In this document: in pieces, positions 44,520 to 55,015 of the stretch
Numbering within the stretch: position 1 is the first letter of the stretch
Layout: the number at the start of each line of letters is the position of its first letter
From: Methylobacterium sp. Leaf91
GTDB lineage: Bacteria > Pseudomonadota > Alphaproteobacteria > Rhizobiales > Beijerinckiaceae
Direction: 5' to 3'
NCBI RefSeq assembly: GCF_001422815.1
Contig: NZ_LMMP01000023.1
Coordinates: 49,208 to 113,207 of the forward strand
DNA: 64,000 bases
Program-made: the position numbers and the translations under genes
The notes under the pieces: model-generated
Told to the model about the DNA's origin: nothing
The model's database searches: none
Seen by the model: only the letters and a program-made list of their open reading frames with translations

Positions 44520-45026
44520 ATGACGGCAAAGTCGACGGCCGGGCCATTGTCGCGGCCATTCCGGGTCGACCGCCTGCCCAGGGACAGGGCAGGGATCGTC
44601 ATCGATGCGACCCCCGAGGAAGAAGCGGCGCTGGCGGCGGATTTCCGGATTCCGGCCATCCGCGATCTCGTGGGCCGGCTACACTGGAGCGGAACGTCCG
44701 CCCGCCTCGTCATCACCGGCACGGTCTCGGCCTTCGTCACGCAGGTCTGCACAATCAGCCTCGAACCGTTCGAGGCGGAAATCTCCGAACCGGTCGAGAT
44801 CGTGTTCAGTGATCACGAGCCGGAAAAGGACGCCGGAGACGAGGAGGCCGATATCCCGGACCCGATCGTCAACGGTACGATCGACCTCGGACAGGTCACC
44901 GCCGAATTCCTGGCGCTTGGCCTCGATCCGTATCCGCGTAAGCCCGGCATCGACTTCGAGCCCGTCACCGACGCGACGGAATCGCCGCTGGCCATCCTCA
45001 AGACGTTGAAGCGCGACGAGGCCTGA
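44520..45026 (+). CDS. DUF177/YceD-family protein
   Basis: This is a 168-residue acidic protein of the YceD/DUF177 family, linked to 23S rRNA accumulation in E. coli and plants. Typical parts are FRVDRLPRDRAGIVIDATPE, VTQVCTISLEPFEAEISEPV and the C-terminal FLALGLDPYPRKPG. It starts just after the chaperone stop and precedes plsX, as in most alphaproteobacteria; rpmF is not between them here. Confidence 0.9.
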   Translation: MTAKSTAGPLSRPFRVDRLPRDRAGIVIDATPEEEAALAADFRIPAIRDLVGRLHWSGTSARLVITGTVSAFVTQVCTISLEPFEAEISEPVEIVFSDHEPEKDAGDEEADIPDPIVNGTIDLGQVTAEFLALGLDPYPRKPGIDFEPVTDATESPLAILKTLKRDEA

Positions 45027-45264
45027 CGCTCGGCCCGAGCGACGGATTTTCAGGGTTCCGGCGCCGAAGTCGCGATACGGATTCCGGAAAAGCTGAGATT
45101 TCGTTTGCCCGCCGGGCTCGAACCGCTATTTTCCGCCGCGCCGAGGAGGGGCCCGCCCATGCGGGTCCATGCCTCTCGACCATCCCTTCTCGCCGAAGGG
45201 CGTCTCATCGACCCTTTTGCAAGAGGGGTCTGTCCGTCCTGAAAGAGGCCTCCGGCCGAACCAC

Positions 45265-46299
45265 ATGTCTCAAAGAGTGTGCATCTCGCTCGACGCCATG
45301 GGCGGCGATCACGGTCCTACGACCGTGGTCCCCGGCGCCGCCATCGCGCGCGAGCGCCATCCCGAGATGACGTTCCTGATGTTCGGGGACGAGGCCATCC
45401 TCGCCCCGCTGGTGGCGGCCGAACCGCGCCTGAAGGGCGCCGTGGAGATCCGCCATACCACCGTGGCGATCTCCATGGACGAGAAGCCGAGCCAAGCCGT
45501 GCGTTCGGGCCGAGGCAAGTCCTCGATGTGGCGCGCGATCCAGGCCGTGAAGGACGGGGAGGCCGACGCGGCCGTCTCCGCCGGCAATACCGGTGCGCTC
45601 ATGGCAATGTCGAAAATCTGCCTGAAGACCTTGGCCGGTATCGAGCGCCCCGCCATCGCCTGCCTCTGGCCCACCGTGCGCGGGGAGAGCGTCGTCCTCG
45701 ATGTCGGCGCCACCATCGGTACCGACGCGGAGCATCTGGTGGAGATGGCCCTGATGGGCGCCGCCATGGCCCGGATCGTCTTCGATCTCGACAAGCCTAC
45801 CGTGGGCCTGCTCAATGTCGGGACCGAGGAGATGAAGGGCAACGAGGCGGTGAAGGAAGCCGCCCGGCGCCTCCGTGAAAGCGATCTGCCGAACCTGACC
45901 TATCACGGCTTCGTGGAGGGCAACGACCTCGGCAAGGGCACCGTGGACGTGGTGGTCACCGAAGGCTTCACCGGCAATATCGCGCTGAAGACCGCGGAGG
46001 GCACGGCCAAGCAGATCGGCAGCTACCTGCGCGCGGCCATGAGCCGGACCCTCTCGGCCAAGATCGGATACTTTTTCGCCCGGCAGGCTTTCAAGGCACT
46101 CCGCGACAAGATGAACCCGAGCCGGGCAAACGGTGGCGTCTTCCTCGGTCTGGAGGGTATCGTCATCAAGAGCCACGGCTCGGAAGATGCCCATGGTTTC
46201 GCAGCCGCCGTCGATCTTGCGCACGATATGGCGCGTCACGACCTGATGCGGACCATTCGCGACATGCTCGAACTCACGCCCATGGCCGCCTCCGCATGA
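45265..46299 (+). CDS. plsX: Phosphate acyltransferase PlsX
   Basis: This is a 344-residue peripheral membrane enzyme that makes acyl-phosphate from acyl-ACP for phospholipid synthesis. The start [46 protein letters not shown] and [20 protein letters not shown] are diagnostic. ATG 45265 is selected; the frame is open from 45169. It is followed by fabH after 27 bp, the usual plsX-fabH order. Confidence 0.98.
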   Translation: MSQRVCISLDAMGGDHGPTTVVPGAAIARERHPEMTFLMFGDEAILAPLVAAEPRLKGAVEIRHTTVAISMDEKPSQAVRSGRGKSSMWRAIQAVKDGEADAAVSAGNTGALMAMSKICLKTLAGIERPAIACLWPTVRGESVVLDVGATIGTDAEHLVEMALMGAAMARIVFDLDKPTVGLLNVGTEEMKGNEAVKEAARRLRESDLPNLTYHGFVEGNDLGKGTVDVVVTEGFTGNIALKTAEGTAKQIGSYLRAAMSRTLSAKIGYFFARQAFKALRDKMNPSRANGGVFLGLEGIVIKSHGSEDAHGFAAAVDLAHDMARHDLMRTIRDMLELTPMAASA

Positions 46300-46326
46300 G
46301 GTGGTCGATGCCGGATCGGATCTGAC

Positions 46327-47304
46327 ATGGCGGTTATACGCTCCGTAGTGGCGGGAACGGGCTCGGCCCTTCCCGCACGCCTGGTGACGAACGACGAGTT
46401 GACGAAGACCGTCGACACTTCCGACGAATGGATCGTCCAGCGCACGGGCATCCGTCAGCGCTACTTGGCCGATGCCGGTGAGACCACATCGACCCTGGGC
46501 ATCAAGGCCGCTGCCGCTGCCCTGGAAGACGCCGGGCTCGGTCCGGAGGATATCGACCTCGTCATCTGCGCCACGTCCACGCCGGACCATACCTTTCCGT
46601 CCGTGGCGACCCAGATCCAGGCGGGGCTGGGGATACGGTCGGGTTTCGCCTTCGACCTCCAGGCAGTCTGCGCCGGGTTCGTCTACGGCGTCGCCACCGC
46701 CGACAAGTTCATTGCCTCCGGGAGCGTGAAACGCGCGCTCGTGGTCGGCGCCGAGACCTTTTCGCGAATCCTCGATTGGGAAGACCGCACGACCTGCGTG
46801 CTGTTCGGCGATGGGGCAGGGGCGATCGTGCTCGAAGCCCAGGACGGCGAAGGGACGAGTGACGATCGTGGCGTACTCACCAGCCACCTGCGGTCCGATG
46901 GACGGCACCGGGAGAAGCTCTACGTCGATGGCGGCCCCGGCTCCACCGGCACGACCGGCCACCTGCGGATGGAAGGCAAGGAGGTCTTCCGCTTCGCGGT
47001 AGGCTCGGTGACGGATGTCATCGCCGACGCGTTCGCCGCCACGGGGACGAGCGCGGACGACCTGACATGGTTCGTGCCGCATCAAGCCAACCGGCGCATC
47101 ATCGAAGCCTCCGCCGACAAGCTCGGCATCGACCGGAGCAAGGTCGTCCTCACTGTCGACCAGCACGGCAACACCTCGGCGGCCTCCATCCCGCTCGCCC
47201 TCGATGCGGCCCGCAAGGACGGTCGGATCAAGCGCCGCGATCTCGTGATGATCGAAGCCATCGGCGGTGGTTTCACCTGGGGCGCCTCACTCATCCGTTG
47301 GTAG
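46327..47304 (+). CDS. fabH: 3-oxoacyl-ACP synthase III
   Basis: This is a 325-residue condensing enzyme that starts fatty-acid synthesis from acetyl-CoA and malonyl-ACP. The Cys-His-Asn triad is visible: Cys near residue 115 in [11 protein letters not shown], His in [11 protein letters not shown] and Asn in [13 protein letters not shown]. The substrate-gating [13 protein letters not shown] is present. It is co-directional with plsX and ihfA. Confidence 0.98.
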   Translation: MAVIRSVVAGTGSALPARLVTNDELTKTVDTSDEWIVQRTGIRQRYLADAGETTSTLGIKAAAAALEDAGLGPEDIDLVICATSTPDHTFPSVATQIQAGLGIRSGFAFDLQAVCAGFVYGVATADKFIASGSVKRALVVGAETFSRILDWEDRTTCVLFGDGAGAIVLEAQDGEGTSDDRGVLTSHLRSDGRHREKLYVDGGPGSTGTTGHLRMEGKEVFRFAVGSVTDVIADAFAATGTSADDLTWFVPHQANRRIIEASADKLGIDRSKVVLTVDQHGNTSAASIPLALDAARKDGRIKRRDLVMIEAIGGGFTWGASLIRW

Positions 47305-47433
47305 GGCGCGCCACGCTTCCATGGCATGGCCAAGCTTTGGATCGGACGCGCGGTTGACCGCGGGGCAAACGAAGATTAGCGTGTCCGATCATAGAGATAC
47401 GTTAGAAAATACGATTCGTTTGGGGAATGACGC

Positions 47434-47754
47434 ATGGCAGGGAAGACGGTCACACGCGCCGATCTGAGCGAGGCCGTCTATCAGCAGGTCGGCCTGTCGC
47501 GGACGGAATCCGCGGCTCTCGTCGAGACCGTGTTGTCGGAAATCTGCAGCTGCCTCGCATCCGGTGAAACGGTGAAGCTGTCCTCGTTCGGTTCCTTCGT
47601 CGTTCGCGGCAAAGGCCGGCGCGTCGGCCGCAACCCCAAGACCGGCGTCGAGGTTGCCATCGAGCCGCGCCAGGTGATGGTGTTCAAACCTTCCAACGTG
47701 CTCAAGGCCCGGATCAACGGCGTGAACGGCGTCGCGGAACAGGACGACGATTGA
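47434..47754 (+). CDS. ihfA: Integration host factor alpha subunit
   Basis: This is a 106-residue DNA-bending protein of the HU/IHF family. [39 protein letters not shown] and the DNA-intercalating arm [10 protein letters not shown] place it in IhfA. It heterodimerises with IhfB. It precedes a MerR-type gene, a conserved pairing. Confidence 0.97.
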   Translation: MAGKTVTRADLSEAVYQQVGLSRTESAALVETVLSEICSCLASGETVKLSSFGSFVVRGKGRRVGRNPKTGVEVAIEPRQVMVFKPSNVLKARINGVNGVAEQDDD

Positions 47755-47762
47755 GGTCCATC

Positions 47763-48332
47763 ATGCCGCTGGCAGCCAAGGTTCCGACCGATCCGACCTC
47801 CGGCAGGGATGGCTCCTTCGAGGCGAGCATCCCCGGCCTGATGGATCACCGCGACACCGTGGAGAAGCGCCCCGGCGCCTTCCGCACCATCAGCGAAGTC
47901 GCCGACGATATCGACGTTCCGCAGCACGTCCTTCGGTTCTGGGAAACCAAGTTCACCCAGGTCAGGCCGGTCAAGCGTGCCGGTGGTCGGCGCTACTATC
48001 GGCCCGAAGACGTCGACCTGATCAAGGGCATCCGCCGCCTGCTTCACGACCAGGGCTACACGATCCGTGGTGCCCAGCGTGTCCTGAAGGAGAATGGCAT
48101 CCGCTTCGTGCAATCGGTCGGCCGAGGCGAAGCGGAGGTGGCGGCGCCGAGCCAGCGCGATCTGGACGCCGGGGATTCTGAGGCAGAGGACGAAGCGGTC
48201 AGCCATCTCGCCGGCGACGAGCGCCAGAGCCTCGATCGACAGGCTCTGAGGGCAGTGCTGGACGACCTTTACGCGTGCCGGGATGCTCTACGGCATCTCC
48301 GCGACCCGTCGGATCCTTCGGCTCACTCCTGA
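47763..48332 (+). CDS. MerR-family transcriptional regulator
   Basis: This is a 189-residue regulator. The N-terminal winged helix is [20 protein letters not shown], then [20 protein letters not shown] and a dimerisation helix ([20 protein letters not shown]). No effector-binding cysteines or large ligand domain follow, only an acidic helical tail. This ihfA-linked MerR type is conserved in alphaproteobacteria with unknown targets. It starts 8 bp after the ihfA stop. Confidence 0.93.
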   Translation: MPLAAKVPTDPTSGRDGSFEASIPGLMDHRDTVEKRPGAFRTISEVADDIDVPQHVLRFWETKFTQVRPVKRAGGRRYYRPEDVDLIKGIRRLLHDQGYTIRGAQRVLKENGIRFVQSVGRGEAEVAAPSQRDLDAGDSEAEDEAVSHLAGDERQSLDRQALRAVLDDLYACRDALRHLRDPSDPSAHS

Positions 48333-48530
48333 GACGTCCATCGGGGTCGGCGCGAGGGACGTTTTGCACCTGATGGATCGTTTGTGTCCGGGAGCGTGCG
48401 GAATCCTGCTCGCGAAGGAAACGTTCCGGTGCCCTCGACGGCGGGCAGGCGCCTTCCCACATGCATCCGGCCACGGCGGTCGCACTTTTTTCGTCCCATA
48501 AGGTCGCCAGGCATCACCGGAGACCGCCCG

Positions 48531-48980
48531 ATGTACGCCGTCAAATCGAAGACCTCTCTCGCAGCAGGCCTGTTTCTCGCCCTGGCCAGCGTCCCGGCTA
48601 TCGCCCAGGACACCGCGACCCGCTCTGAGACCGCGGCACCCGGCAAGAGCGTCCGCATTCTCATCGCCTCGAACCTGAAGGACGATTGCAAGCCGGGCTC
48701 GATGCCCGAGATCCGCATCAGCACGTCGCCCAAGAACGGATCGCTCATCACCAAGACCGGCAGCGTCACGACCCCGTCGAGCCACAAATGCCCGAACAAG
48801 AAGACCGCCGCGACGGGTGTCTTCTACCAGAGCAAGGACGGGTTCACCGGAACCGACGAAGTCGTGGTCGAGGTGAAGAAGGCCGATGGGAAGACCACGA
48901 CCCAGACGATCAACATCACCGTCGGCGGTTCGGCCACAAAGGGCGGTGACGAGAGCAAGAAGGGCGCCACCGACCTGTGA
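48531..48980 (+). CDS. Secreted single Ig-like domain protein
   Basis: This is a 149-residue exported protein. The signal peptide (TSLAAGLFLALASVPAIA) precedes AQDTATRS. Residues 40-135 resemble a bacterial Ig/cadherin-like repeat: SPKNGSLITKTGSV, then the closing motif FYQSKDGFTGTDEVVVEVKK and TTQTINITV. The GTD motif before the last strands is common in Big-type domains of large adhesins, but here it stands alone. Two cysteines (DDCKPGS, HKCPNKK) could form a disulfide. The function is unknown. Confidence 0.75.
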   Translation: MYAVKSKTSLAAGLFLALASVPAIAQDTATRSETAAPGKSVRILIASNLKDDCKPGSMPEIRISTSPKNGSLITKTGSVTTPSSHKCPNKKTAATGVFYQSKDGFTGTDEVVVEVKKADGKTTTQTINITVGGSATKGGDESKKGATDL

Positions 48981-49163
48981 GCCTAGCCTGAGACCATTCA
49001 GGCATGACGCGTCCGGCGGCCTGTATCCACGCCGCCGGACTCCGCACTGTGGCAAGCTTCCCACGCTCAATTGCCGTCGCGACCGCACTGCGACAAAACT
49101 GGGCCTGTCAGTTGCATCCTAGCCGAGACAGGATGAAGCTACGTCAGTCGTGAAGGGATCGGG

Positions 49164-51116
49164 ATGCCAATGCCATCGACGAACGACCTGTTCCAGAGCT
49201 TTACCCGGGGTTACGAAGCACGCCGCGACACGGAGATGAGCCTCTCCGAATTTCTCGAGGCCTGCCGCGACGAACCCCTGATGTATGCGACAGCGGCCGA
49301 ACGCATCCTCGATGCGATCGGCAAACCGGAATTCGTCGATACGTCCAAGGATGCCCGCCTCGGCCGGGTGTTCATGAACCGGACGATCCGGATCTACCCT
49401 GCCTTCTCTGAATTCTACGGCATGGAGGAGACGATCGAGCGGATCGTCTCGTTCTTCCGGCACGCCGCGCAAGGTTTGGAGGAGCGCAAGCAGATCCTCT
49501 ACCTGCTCGGCCCGGTGGGTGGCGGCAAGTCGTCTTTGGCCGAGCGGCTGAAGGCGCTGATGGAGGTCCACCCCATTTATGTGCTCAAGGCCGGTAACGA
49601 GGTCTCGCCCGTCTTCGAAAGCCCCCTCGGCCTCTTCGACCCCGAAGTGCTGGGGGCCGAGATCCAGGAGCGCTACGGCATTCCCCGCCGCCGTCTCACC
49701 GGGCTGATGAGCCCCTGGGCTCTGAAGCGCCTCGACGAGTTCAACGGCGATATCTCGCAGTTCAAGGTCATCAAGGTCCGGCCCTCACGCCTGCGCCAGA
49801 TCGGCATCGCCAAGACCGAGCCCGGCGACGAGAACAATCAGGACATCTCGAGCCTGGTCGGCAAGGTGGATATCCGCCGCCTGGAGACGCTGTCCCAGGC
49901 CGACCCCGATGCCTATTCCTACTCGGGCGGCCTCAACCGGGCGAACCAGGGCGTTCTCGAATTCGTCGAGATGTTCAAGGCGCCCATCAAGATGCTGCAC
50001 CCGCTGCTCACGGCGACGCAGGAGGGCAATTACGTCGGGACCGAAAATATCGGCGCGATCCCCTTCACCGGGATCATCCTGGCGCACTCGAACGAGTCCG
50101 AGTGGCAGACCTTCAAGACCAACAAGAACAACGAAGCCTTCATCGACCGCATCTACGTGATCAAGGTGCCGTACTGCCTGCGGGTGACGGAAGAGCAGCG
50201 GATCTACGAGAAGCTGGTCTCGGGCTCCGAACTGGCGGACGCGGCCTGCGCTCCCGGCACGCTGGAGATGCTGGCGCGTTTCTCCGTGCTCTCGCGCCTG
50301 CGCGAACACGCGAATTCCAACGCCTTCTCGAAGATGCGCGTCTATGACGGCGAATCCCTGCGCGAGGTCGATCCCCGTGCCCGTTCCATGCAGGAATACA
50401 AGGATTCGGCGGGCGTCGACGAGGGCATGGACGGCATCTCCACGCGCTTCGCCTTTAAGGTGATGGCGGCGACGTTCAACCACGACACCACCGAAGTTTC
50501 CGCCGATCCCGTGCACCTCATGTACGTGCTCGAACAGGCCTTGCGCCGCGAGCAATTGCCGCCGGAGACGGAGAAGCGCTACCTCGAATTCATCAAGACC
50601 GAGCTAGCGCCGCGTTATGCCGAGTTCATCGGCCACGAGATCCAGAAAGCCTATCTCGAATCCTACCATGATTACGGCCAGAACCTGTTCGACCGTTACA
50701 TCGACTACGCCGATGCGTGGATCGAGGACCAGGACTTCAAGGATTCCGAGACGGGGCAGCTCCTCAATCGTGAACTCCTGAACCAGGAGCTCACCAAGAT
50801 CGAGAAGCCGGCCGGCATCGCGAATCCCAAGGATTTCCGCAACGAGGTGGTGAAGTTCGCCCTTCGCTCGCGGGCACAGCATGGCGGCCGCAACCCGTCA
50901 TGGACCTCCTACGAGAAGCTGCGGGAGGTGATCGAGCGCCGGATGTTCAGCCAGGTGGAGGAACTGCTTCCGGTGATCTCCTTTGGTTCGAAGAAGGACG
51001 GCGACACCGAGAAGAAGCATGGCGAGTTCGTCGACCGCATGGTGGCGCGCGGCTACACCGAAAGGCAGGTCCGACGGCTGGTCGAATGGTACATGAGGGT
51101 GAAACAGGCGGGCTAG
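49164..51116 (+). CDS. prkA: PrkA-type AAA+ serine protein kinase
   Basis: This is a 650-residue cytoplasmic protein. An AAA domain with P-loop LLGPVGGGKSSLAERL and the motif VFESPLGLFDPE lies in the first half; the C-terminal PrkA kinase-like domain follows. Family members act in stress and nitrogen or starvation responses; kinase activity versus AAA protease activity is debated. It starts a conserved trio with the DUF444 protein and SpoVR. Confidence 0.95.
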   Translation: MPMPSTNDLFQSFTRGYEARRDTEMSLSEFLEACRDEPLMYATAAERILDAIGKPEFVDTSKDARLGRVFMNRTIRIYPAFSEFYGMEETIERIVSFFRHAAQGLEERKQILYLLGPVGGGKSSLAERLKALMEVHPIYVLKAGNEVSPVFESPLGLFDPEVLGAEIQERYGIPRRRLTGLMSPWALKRLDEFNGDISQFKVIKVRPSRLRQIGIAKTEPGDENNQDISSLVGKVDIRRLETLSQADPDAYSYSGGLNRANQGVLEFVEMFKAPIKMLHPLLTATQEGNYVGTENIGAIPFTGIILAHSNESEWQTFKTNKNNEAFIDRIYVIKVPYCLRVTEEQRIYEKLVSGSELADAACAPGTLEMLARFSVLSRLREHANSNAFSKMRVYDGESLREVDPRARSMQEYKDSAGVDEGMDGISTRFAFKVMAATFNHDTTEVSADPVHLMYVLEQALRREQLPPETEKRYLEFIKTELAPRYAEFIGHEIQKAYLESYHDYGQNLFDRYIDYADAWIEDQDFKDSETGQLLNRELLNQELTKIEKPAGIANPKDFRNEVVKFALRSRAQHGGRNPSWTSYEKLREVIERRMFSQVEELLPVISFGSKKDGDTEKKHGEFVDRMVARGYTERQVRRLVEWYMRVKQAG

Positions 51117-51225
51117 CTTTCCGAGCGCGTCCCGTCGCGACGGACAGACGGGCGGGCATCATCGATGTCCGCCCGCCACGACCAGCGAACTGCCAGAGTC
51201 TTGAAGGCGAGGGCGAAAACACCGG

Positions 51226-52527
51226 ATGCACATCGTCGACCGTCGATTGAATCCAGGAGGCAAGAGCCTCGCGAACCGTCAGCGCTTCCTGCGCCGGGTC
51301 AAAGACATGGCCCAACGTGCCGTGCGAGAATCGGCCCGCGAGAAGGACATCAAAGATCTCGGCAAGGATGGCCGCGTCACGGTTCCGGGCGACGGCGTTC
51401 GCGAACCGAGATTCAGCCGGCAATCCGGCACCGGATTTCAGGACTACATTCTTCCCGGCAACAAGACCTACGTGGAGGGAGACCGGATCGAGCGTCCACC
51501 CGGCGGCGGCGGTGGAAAGGGTTCGGGGGAGGGCGGTGAGGGCTCCGAGAACAGCGAGGACGCCTTCAACTTCGTGCTGACGCGGGATGAGTTCCTCGAA
51601 CTCTTCCTCGAAGACCTGGAACTCCCCGACCTTGCCAAGCGCCGCCTCTCCGTGGTGGAAACCGAGGGACTGCGTCGGGCGGGCTATACGGTGTCCGGCT
51701 CGCCCGCCAACCTCGCCCTGACGCGCACCCTGCGCAATTCCATGTCGCGCCGCATCGCTCTGAAGCGGCCGAAGCCGAACGAGATCGCGGAACTCGAGGC
51801 GCGGATCGCCGACGCCCACGGGACCGATCCGCTTCTTCCGGACATGAAGCTCGCCCTCGAAGCCCTGCGCGAGCGCACCCGGCGCATTCCCTATGTCGAC
51901 CCGATCGATCTTCGTTACCGCCGCTTCGAGCCTTATCCGCGCCCCATCGCGCAGGCGGTCATGTTCTGCCTAATGGATGTGTCCGGTTCGATGACCGAGC
52001 ACATGAAGGATCTGGCCAAGCGCTTCTACATCCTGCTGCACATCTTCCTCACGCGGCGCTACCGCCACGTCGAGATCGTCTTCATCCGCCATACCGACAA
52101 GGCGACGGAGGTGGACGAGGAAACGTTCTTCGGATCCCGCGAGACCGGCGGGACGCTGGTCTCTTCGGCCCTGGTGGAGATGAAGCGGGTCATCACCGAG
52201 CGCTACAGCCCGGATGATTGGAATATCTACGCCGCGCAGGCCTCTGATGGCGACAACGTCTCCAGCGACGGGCCGACTGCCACCGAATTGCTGCGGGCGC
52301 ATATCCTGCCCGCCTGTCAGCACTTCGCCTATCTCGAAGTCGGCGACGAGAACGGTCCTCGCGCCGGCTTCGTGGAGCACCGCACCACCCTTTGGCGCAC
52401 CTATGAGGGGCTCGCCAAATCGGGCGGCGCCATCGCCATGCGCAAGGTCAACCACCGCCGCGACATCTACCCCGTCTTCCGCGACCTGTTCGGGCGAAAG
52501 GACGCCCGGGCGGAGGCGGAGGGGTGA
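51226..52527 (+). CDS. YeaH/YhbH-family DUF444 protein with VWA fold
   Basis: This is a 433-residue protein. The N-terminal IVDRRLNPGGKSLANRQRFL and glycine-rich linker (GGGGGKGSGEGGEGSEN) are typical. The C-terminal von Willebrand A-like part carries the MIDAS motif CLMDVSGSM. It always accompanies PrkA and SpoVR; stress-related, function unresolved. It lies 109 bp after prkA and 117 bp before spoVR. Confidence 0.94.
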   Translation: MHIVDRRLNPGGKSLANRQRFLRRVKDMAQRAVRESAREKDIKDLGKDGRVTVPGDGVREPRFSRQSGTGFQDYILPGNKTYVEGDRIERPPGGGGGKGSGEGGEGSENSEDAFNFVLTRDEFLELFLEDLELPDLAKRRLSVVETEGLRRAGYTVSGSPANLALTRTLRNSMSRRIALKRPKPNEIAELEARIADAHGTDPLLPDMKLALEALRERTRRIPYVDPIDLRYRRFEPYPRPIAQAVMFCLMDVSGSMTEHMKDLAKRFYILLHIFLTRRYRHVEIVFIRHTDKATEVDEETFFGSRETGGTLVSSALVEMKRVITERYSPDDWNIYAAQASDGDNVSSDGPTATELLRAHILPACQHFAYLEVGDENGPRAGFVEHRTTLWRTYEGLAKSGGAIAMRKVNHRRDIYPVFRDLFGRKDARAEAEG

Positions 52528-52644
52528 GCGGCGCTCTCGCGCGCGACCCTCGTCCCGCTACGGAGGAGGGAAGACCTGTTCCGGCCTCTCGGTCTTCAGC
52601 GATGAGGCGGGCGGACTATACCGACGCATAGATCGGGACCACGC

Positions 52645-54204
52645 ATGACACTCACGCTTCCCCAAACGATCTCGGGCCGCCAGACACCCCTGTTCAGCGG
52701 GAACGACTGGGATTTCGACACCATCCGCCGCATTCATGACGCGTGCGAGGCCGAGGCGCGGGAACTCGGCCTGTCCTGGTACCCGAACCAGATCGAGATC
52801 ATCACCGCCGAGCAGATGCTCGACGCCTATGCCTCCATCGGCATGCCGCTCTTCTACAAGCACTGGTCCTTCGGCAAGCATTTCGCCCAGCACGAGGCCG
52901 GTTACCGGCGGGGGATGATGGGGCTCGCCTACGAGATCGTCATCAATTCCGATCCGTGCATCTCCTACATCATGGAGGAGAACACGGCGACGATGCAGAC
53001 GCTGGTGATCGCGCATGCCGCCTTCGGCCATAACCACTTCTTCAAGAACAATTACCTGTTCAAGCAATGGACCGATGCCGAGGGTATCCTCGATTACCTC
53101 GACTTCGCGAAGGGCTTCATCTCCCGATGCGAGGAGCGCTACGGCCACCATGCCGTGGAGCAGGTGCTGGACGCCGCGCATGCGCTGATGAGCCAGGGCA
53201 TCCATCGCTATCCCCGCAAGAAACGGCCCGACCTCGCCTCCGAGCAACGTCGCGAGCGGGAGCGGGCTGAGCATGGCGAACAGATCTACAACGATCTCTG
53301 GCGAACCCTCCCGCAAAAGACCGCCGGCGCCAGGCCGGATGCGGCCCTGGAGCGCCGCAAGGCGCTGCTGGAGCTACCGCAGGAGAACCTGCTCTATTTC
53401 CTCGAGAAGGCCGCCCCCAGGCTCCGGCCCTGGCAGCGCGAGATCCTGCGCATCGTCCGTCTCGTGGCGCAGTATTTCTATCCCCAGCGCCAGACCAAGG
53501 TGATGAACGAGGGCTGCGCCACCTACTGCCACTATCGGATCATGACCTCGCTGTCGGAGAAGGGGCTCATCAACGAAGCCGCCTATCTCGAATTCCTGCA
53601 GTCGCACACCAACGTCATCCGCCAGCCGAACTACAACGAGCGCGGCTATGGCGGGCACAATCCCTACGCCATCGGCTTCGCGATGATGCAGGACATCGCC
53701 CGCATCGTGGAGCAGCCGACGGAGGAAGACCGGCATTGGTTCCCCGAGATCGCCGGCACGGGCGACGCGATGGCGACCCTGCGCGACATCTGGGCGAATT
53801 ATCGGGACGAGAGCTTCATCGTGCAGTTCCTCAGCCCAAAGCTCATGCGCGACATGCGCCTGTTCCACGTCGTCGACGATCCCGACGAAGCCGAACTGCG
53901 CGTCGAGGCGATCCATGACGAGCGCGGTTACCGCAAGCTACGCCGATCCTTCGCACGACAATACGACGTCGCCTGGCTCGATCCCGATATCGAGGTGGTG
54001 GATGTCGACCTGGAGGGCGACCGCCGCCTCATCGTCCATCACAAGGCGCTGAACCGCATCACGCTCCAGGCCGACGATGCCAGACGCGTCCTGCAGCATC
54101 TGGCGGATCTCTGGGGCTACGACGCGGTGCTGAAAGAAATCGACCCGGCGACGGGCGCGATCCTCGCCGAACATCACGCGGCGGCGCGGCCGATCTTCTT
54201 CTGA
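52645..54204 (+). CDS. SpoVR-family protein (YcgB-like)
   Basis: This is a 519-residue cytoplasmic protein of the SpoVR family, first seen in Bacillus cortex formation but common in non-sporulating Proteobacteria. Typical parts are YPNQIEIITAEQMLDAYASI, MPLFYKHWSFGKHF, VMNEGCATYCHYRIM and NYNERGYGGHNPYAIGFAMM. It is the third gene of the PrkA module; the conserved order supports joint function. Confidence 0.95.
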   Translation: MTLTLPQTISGRQTPLFSGNDWDFDTIRRIHDACEAEARELGLSWYPNQIEIITAEQMLDAYASIGMPLFYKHWSFGKHFAQHEAGYRRGMMGLAYEIVINSDPCISYIMEENTATMQTLVIAHAAFGHNHFFKNNYLFKQWTDAEGILDYLDFAKGFISRCEERYGHHAVEQVLDAAHALMSQGIHRYPRKKRPDLASEQRRERERAEHGEQIYNDLWRTLPQKTAGARPDAALERRKALLELPQENLLYFLEKAAPRLRPWQREILRIVRLVAQYFYPQRQTKVMNEGCATYCHYRIMTSLSEKGLINEAAYLEFLQSHTNVIRQPNYNERGYGGHNPYAIGFAMMQDIARIVEQPTEEDRHWFPEIAGTGDAMATLRDIWANYRDESFIVQFLSPKLMRDMRLFHVVDDPDEAELRVEAIHDERGYRKLRRSFARQYDVAWLDPDIEVVDVDLEGDRRLIVHHKALNRITLQADDARRVLQHLADLWGYDAVLKEIDPATGAILAEHHAAARPIFF

Positions 54205-54315
54205 CGGGCCGGAACACACGGGATTGAGCCGCGATGCATCGTATTTGATCCATCGCGCTCGCCTTTCCTTCGCAGGCGCTCACCCATCCTCGAAGGCGCA
54301 AATGGCGAGGTTTGT

Positions 54316-54570
54316 ATGAGAGAGCGTCGGATCGATGAGCGGCTCCGCAAGGACGAGGCTGGCCTGATCGCCATAGACGAACACACGACGATCCCCTGCA
54401 TCGTCTACGACATATCCGCCTCCGGTGTGCGCCTCACCCTCCCGGAAGCCATCCAGGTCCCTGACACGTTCATCCTGTACTCCTCCTGTGTCGCGGGGAT
54501 GGAAGTTTGCCGCGTGGTATGGCGCGGCGAGGAGACCATCGGTGCGACCTTCAGCAGGGTGACGGCCTGA
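54316..54570 (+). CDS. Small PilZ-domain protein
   Basis: This is an 84-residue protein that is essentially one PilZ beta-barrel. RRIDERLRKDEAG resembles the RxxxR entry, and YDISASGVRL gives the D/N-x-S-x-x-G motif that contacts cyclic di-GMP. CRVVWRGEETIGATFSR closes the domain. The first motif is not a perfect RxxxR, so nucleotide binding is likely but not certain. Stand-alone gene. Confidence 0.8.
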   Translation: MRERRIDERLRKDEAGLIAIDEHTTIPCIVYDISASGVRLTLPEAIQVPDTFILYSSCVAGMEVCRVVWRGEETIGATFSRVTA

Positions 54571-54699
54571 GGCTCGGTACACCGGACCTCGCCGTCGGCG
54601 CAGCCGTCCCCGCAGCCCGATCGGCGTCTGATATCGATTCGGCCGTATCGCGATGCATCCGGAGTCGATGCCGAAATCCGGAATTCTCAGGCAAACGAA

Positions 54700-54728
54700 A
54701 AAGGCCGGGGCTGCGCACCCCGGCCTTT
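54700..54728 (+). terminator. Hairpin terminator upstream of tRNA-Pro
   Basis: AAAGGCCGGGG pairs exactly with CCCCGGCCTTT across a 7-nt loop. Flanking A and T runs allow termination in either direction, so it can end both the PilZ transcript and the tRNA transcript from the other strand. Confidence 0.8.
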
Positions 54729-54778
54729 CCGTCAGGACGGACGACATAAGCTCGAAGGCCAATGTCACCGCGTTTTAA

Positions 54779-54855
54779 TGGTCGGAGTAGCAGGACTTGA
54801 ACCTGCGACCCCCTGTCCCCCAGACAGGTGCGCTACCGGGCTGCGCTATACTCCG
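54779..54855 (-). tRNA. tRNA-Pro (anticodon GGG), CCA encoded
   Basis: The minus-strand gene starts CGGAGTATAGCGCAGCCCGG. The acceptor stem CGGAGTA pairs with TACTCCG. The anticodon stem is CCTGT/ACAGG with loop CTGGGGG, giving anticodon GGG (proline, CCC/CCU). The T-arm contains GGTTCAAGTCC. Discriminator A and CCA are genomically encoded, for 77 nt in all. Confidence 0.97.
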
Positions 54856-55015
54856 TCAAGAACCGTCCTGACTACCGATCGACTGCGAAAAACACCGATC
54901 CAGTCCTTGGTCCGAGGACCAACGCGCTGACTGGGCTGCGCTCCGCTTCGACGCCCTGTAACGGGCTGAGGGGTCTTAGCTTCACGGTCCTTCCCGTGCA
55001 ACCCCTTTTCCGCGA

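Noticed and set aside
45205..47166. 653-codon frame antisense to plsX and fabH
   Set aside because: Compositional shadow of two clearly recognised genes.
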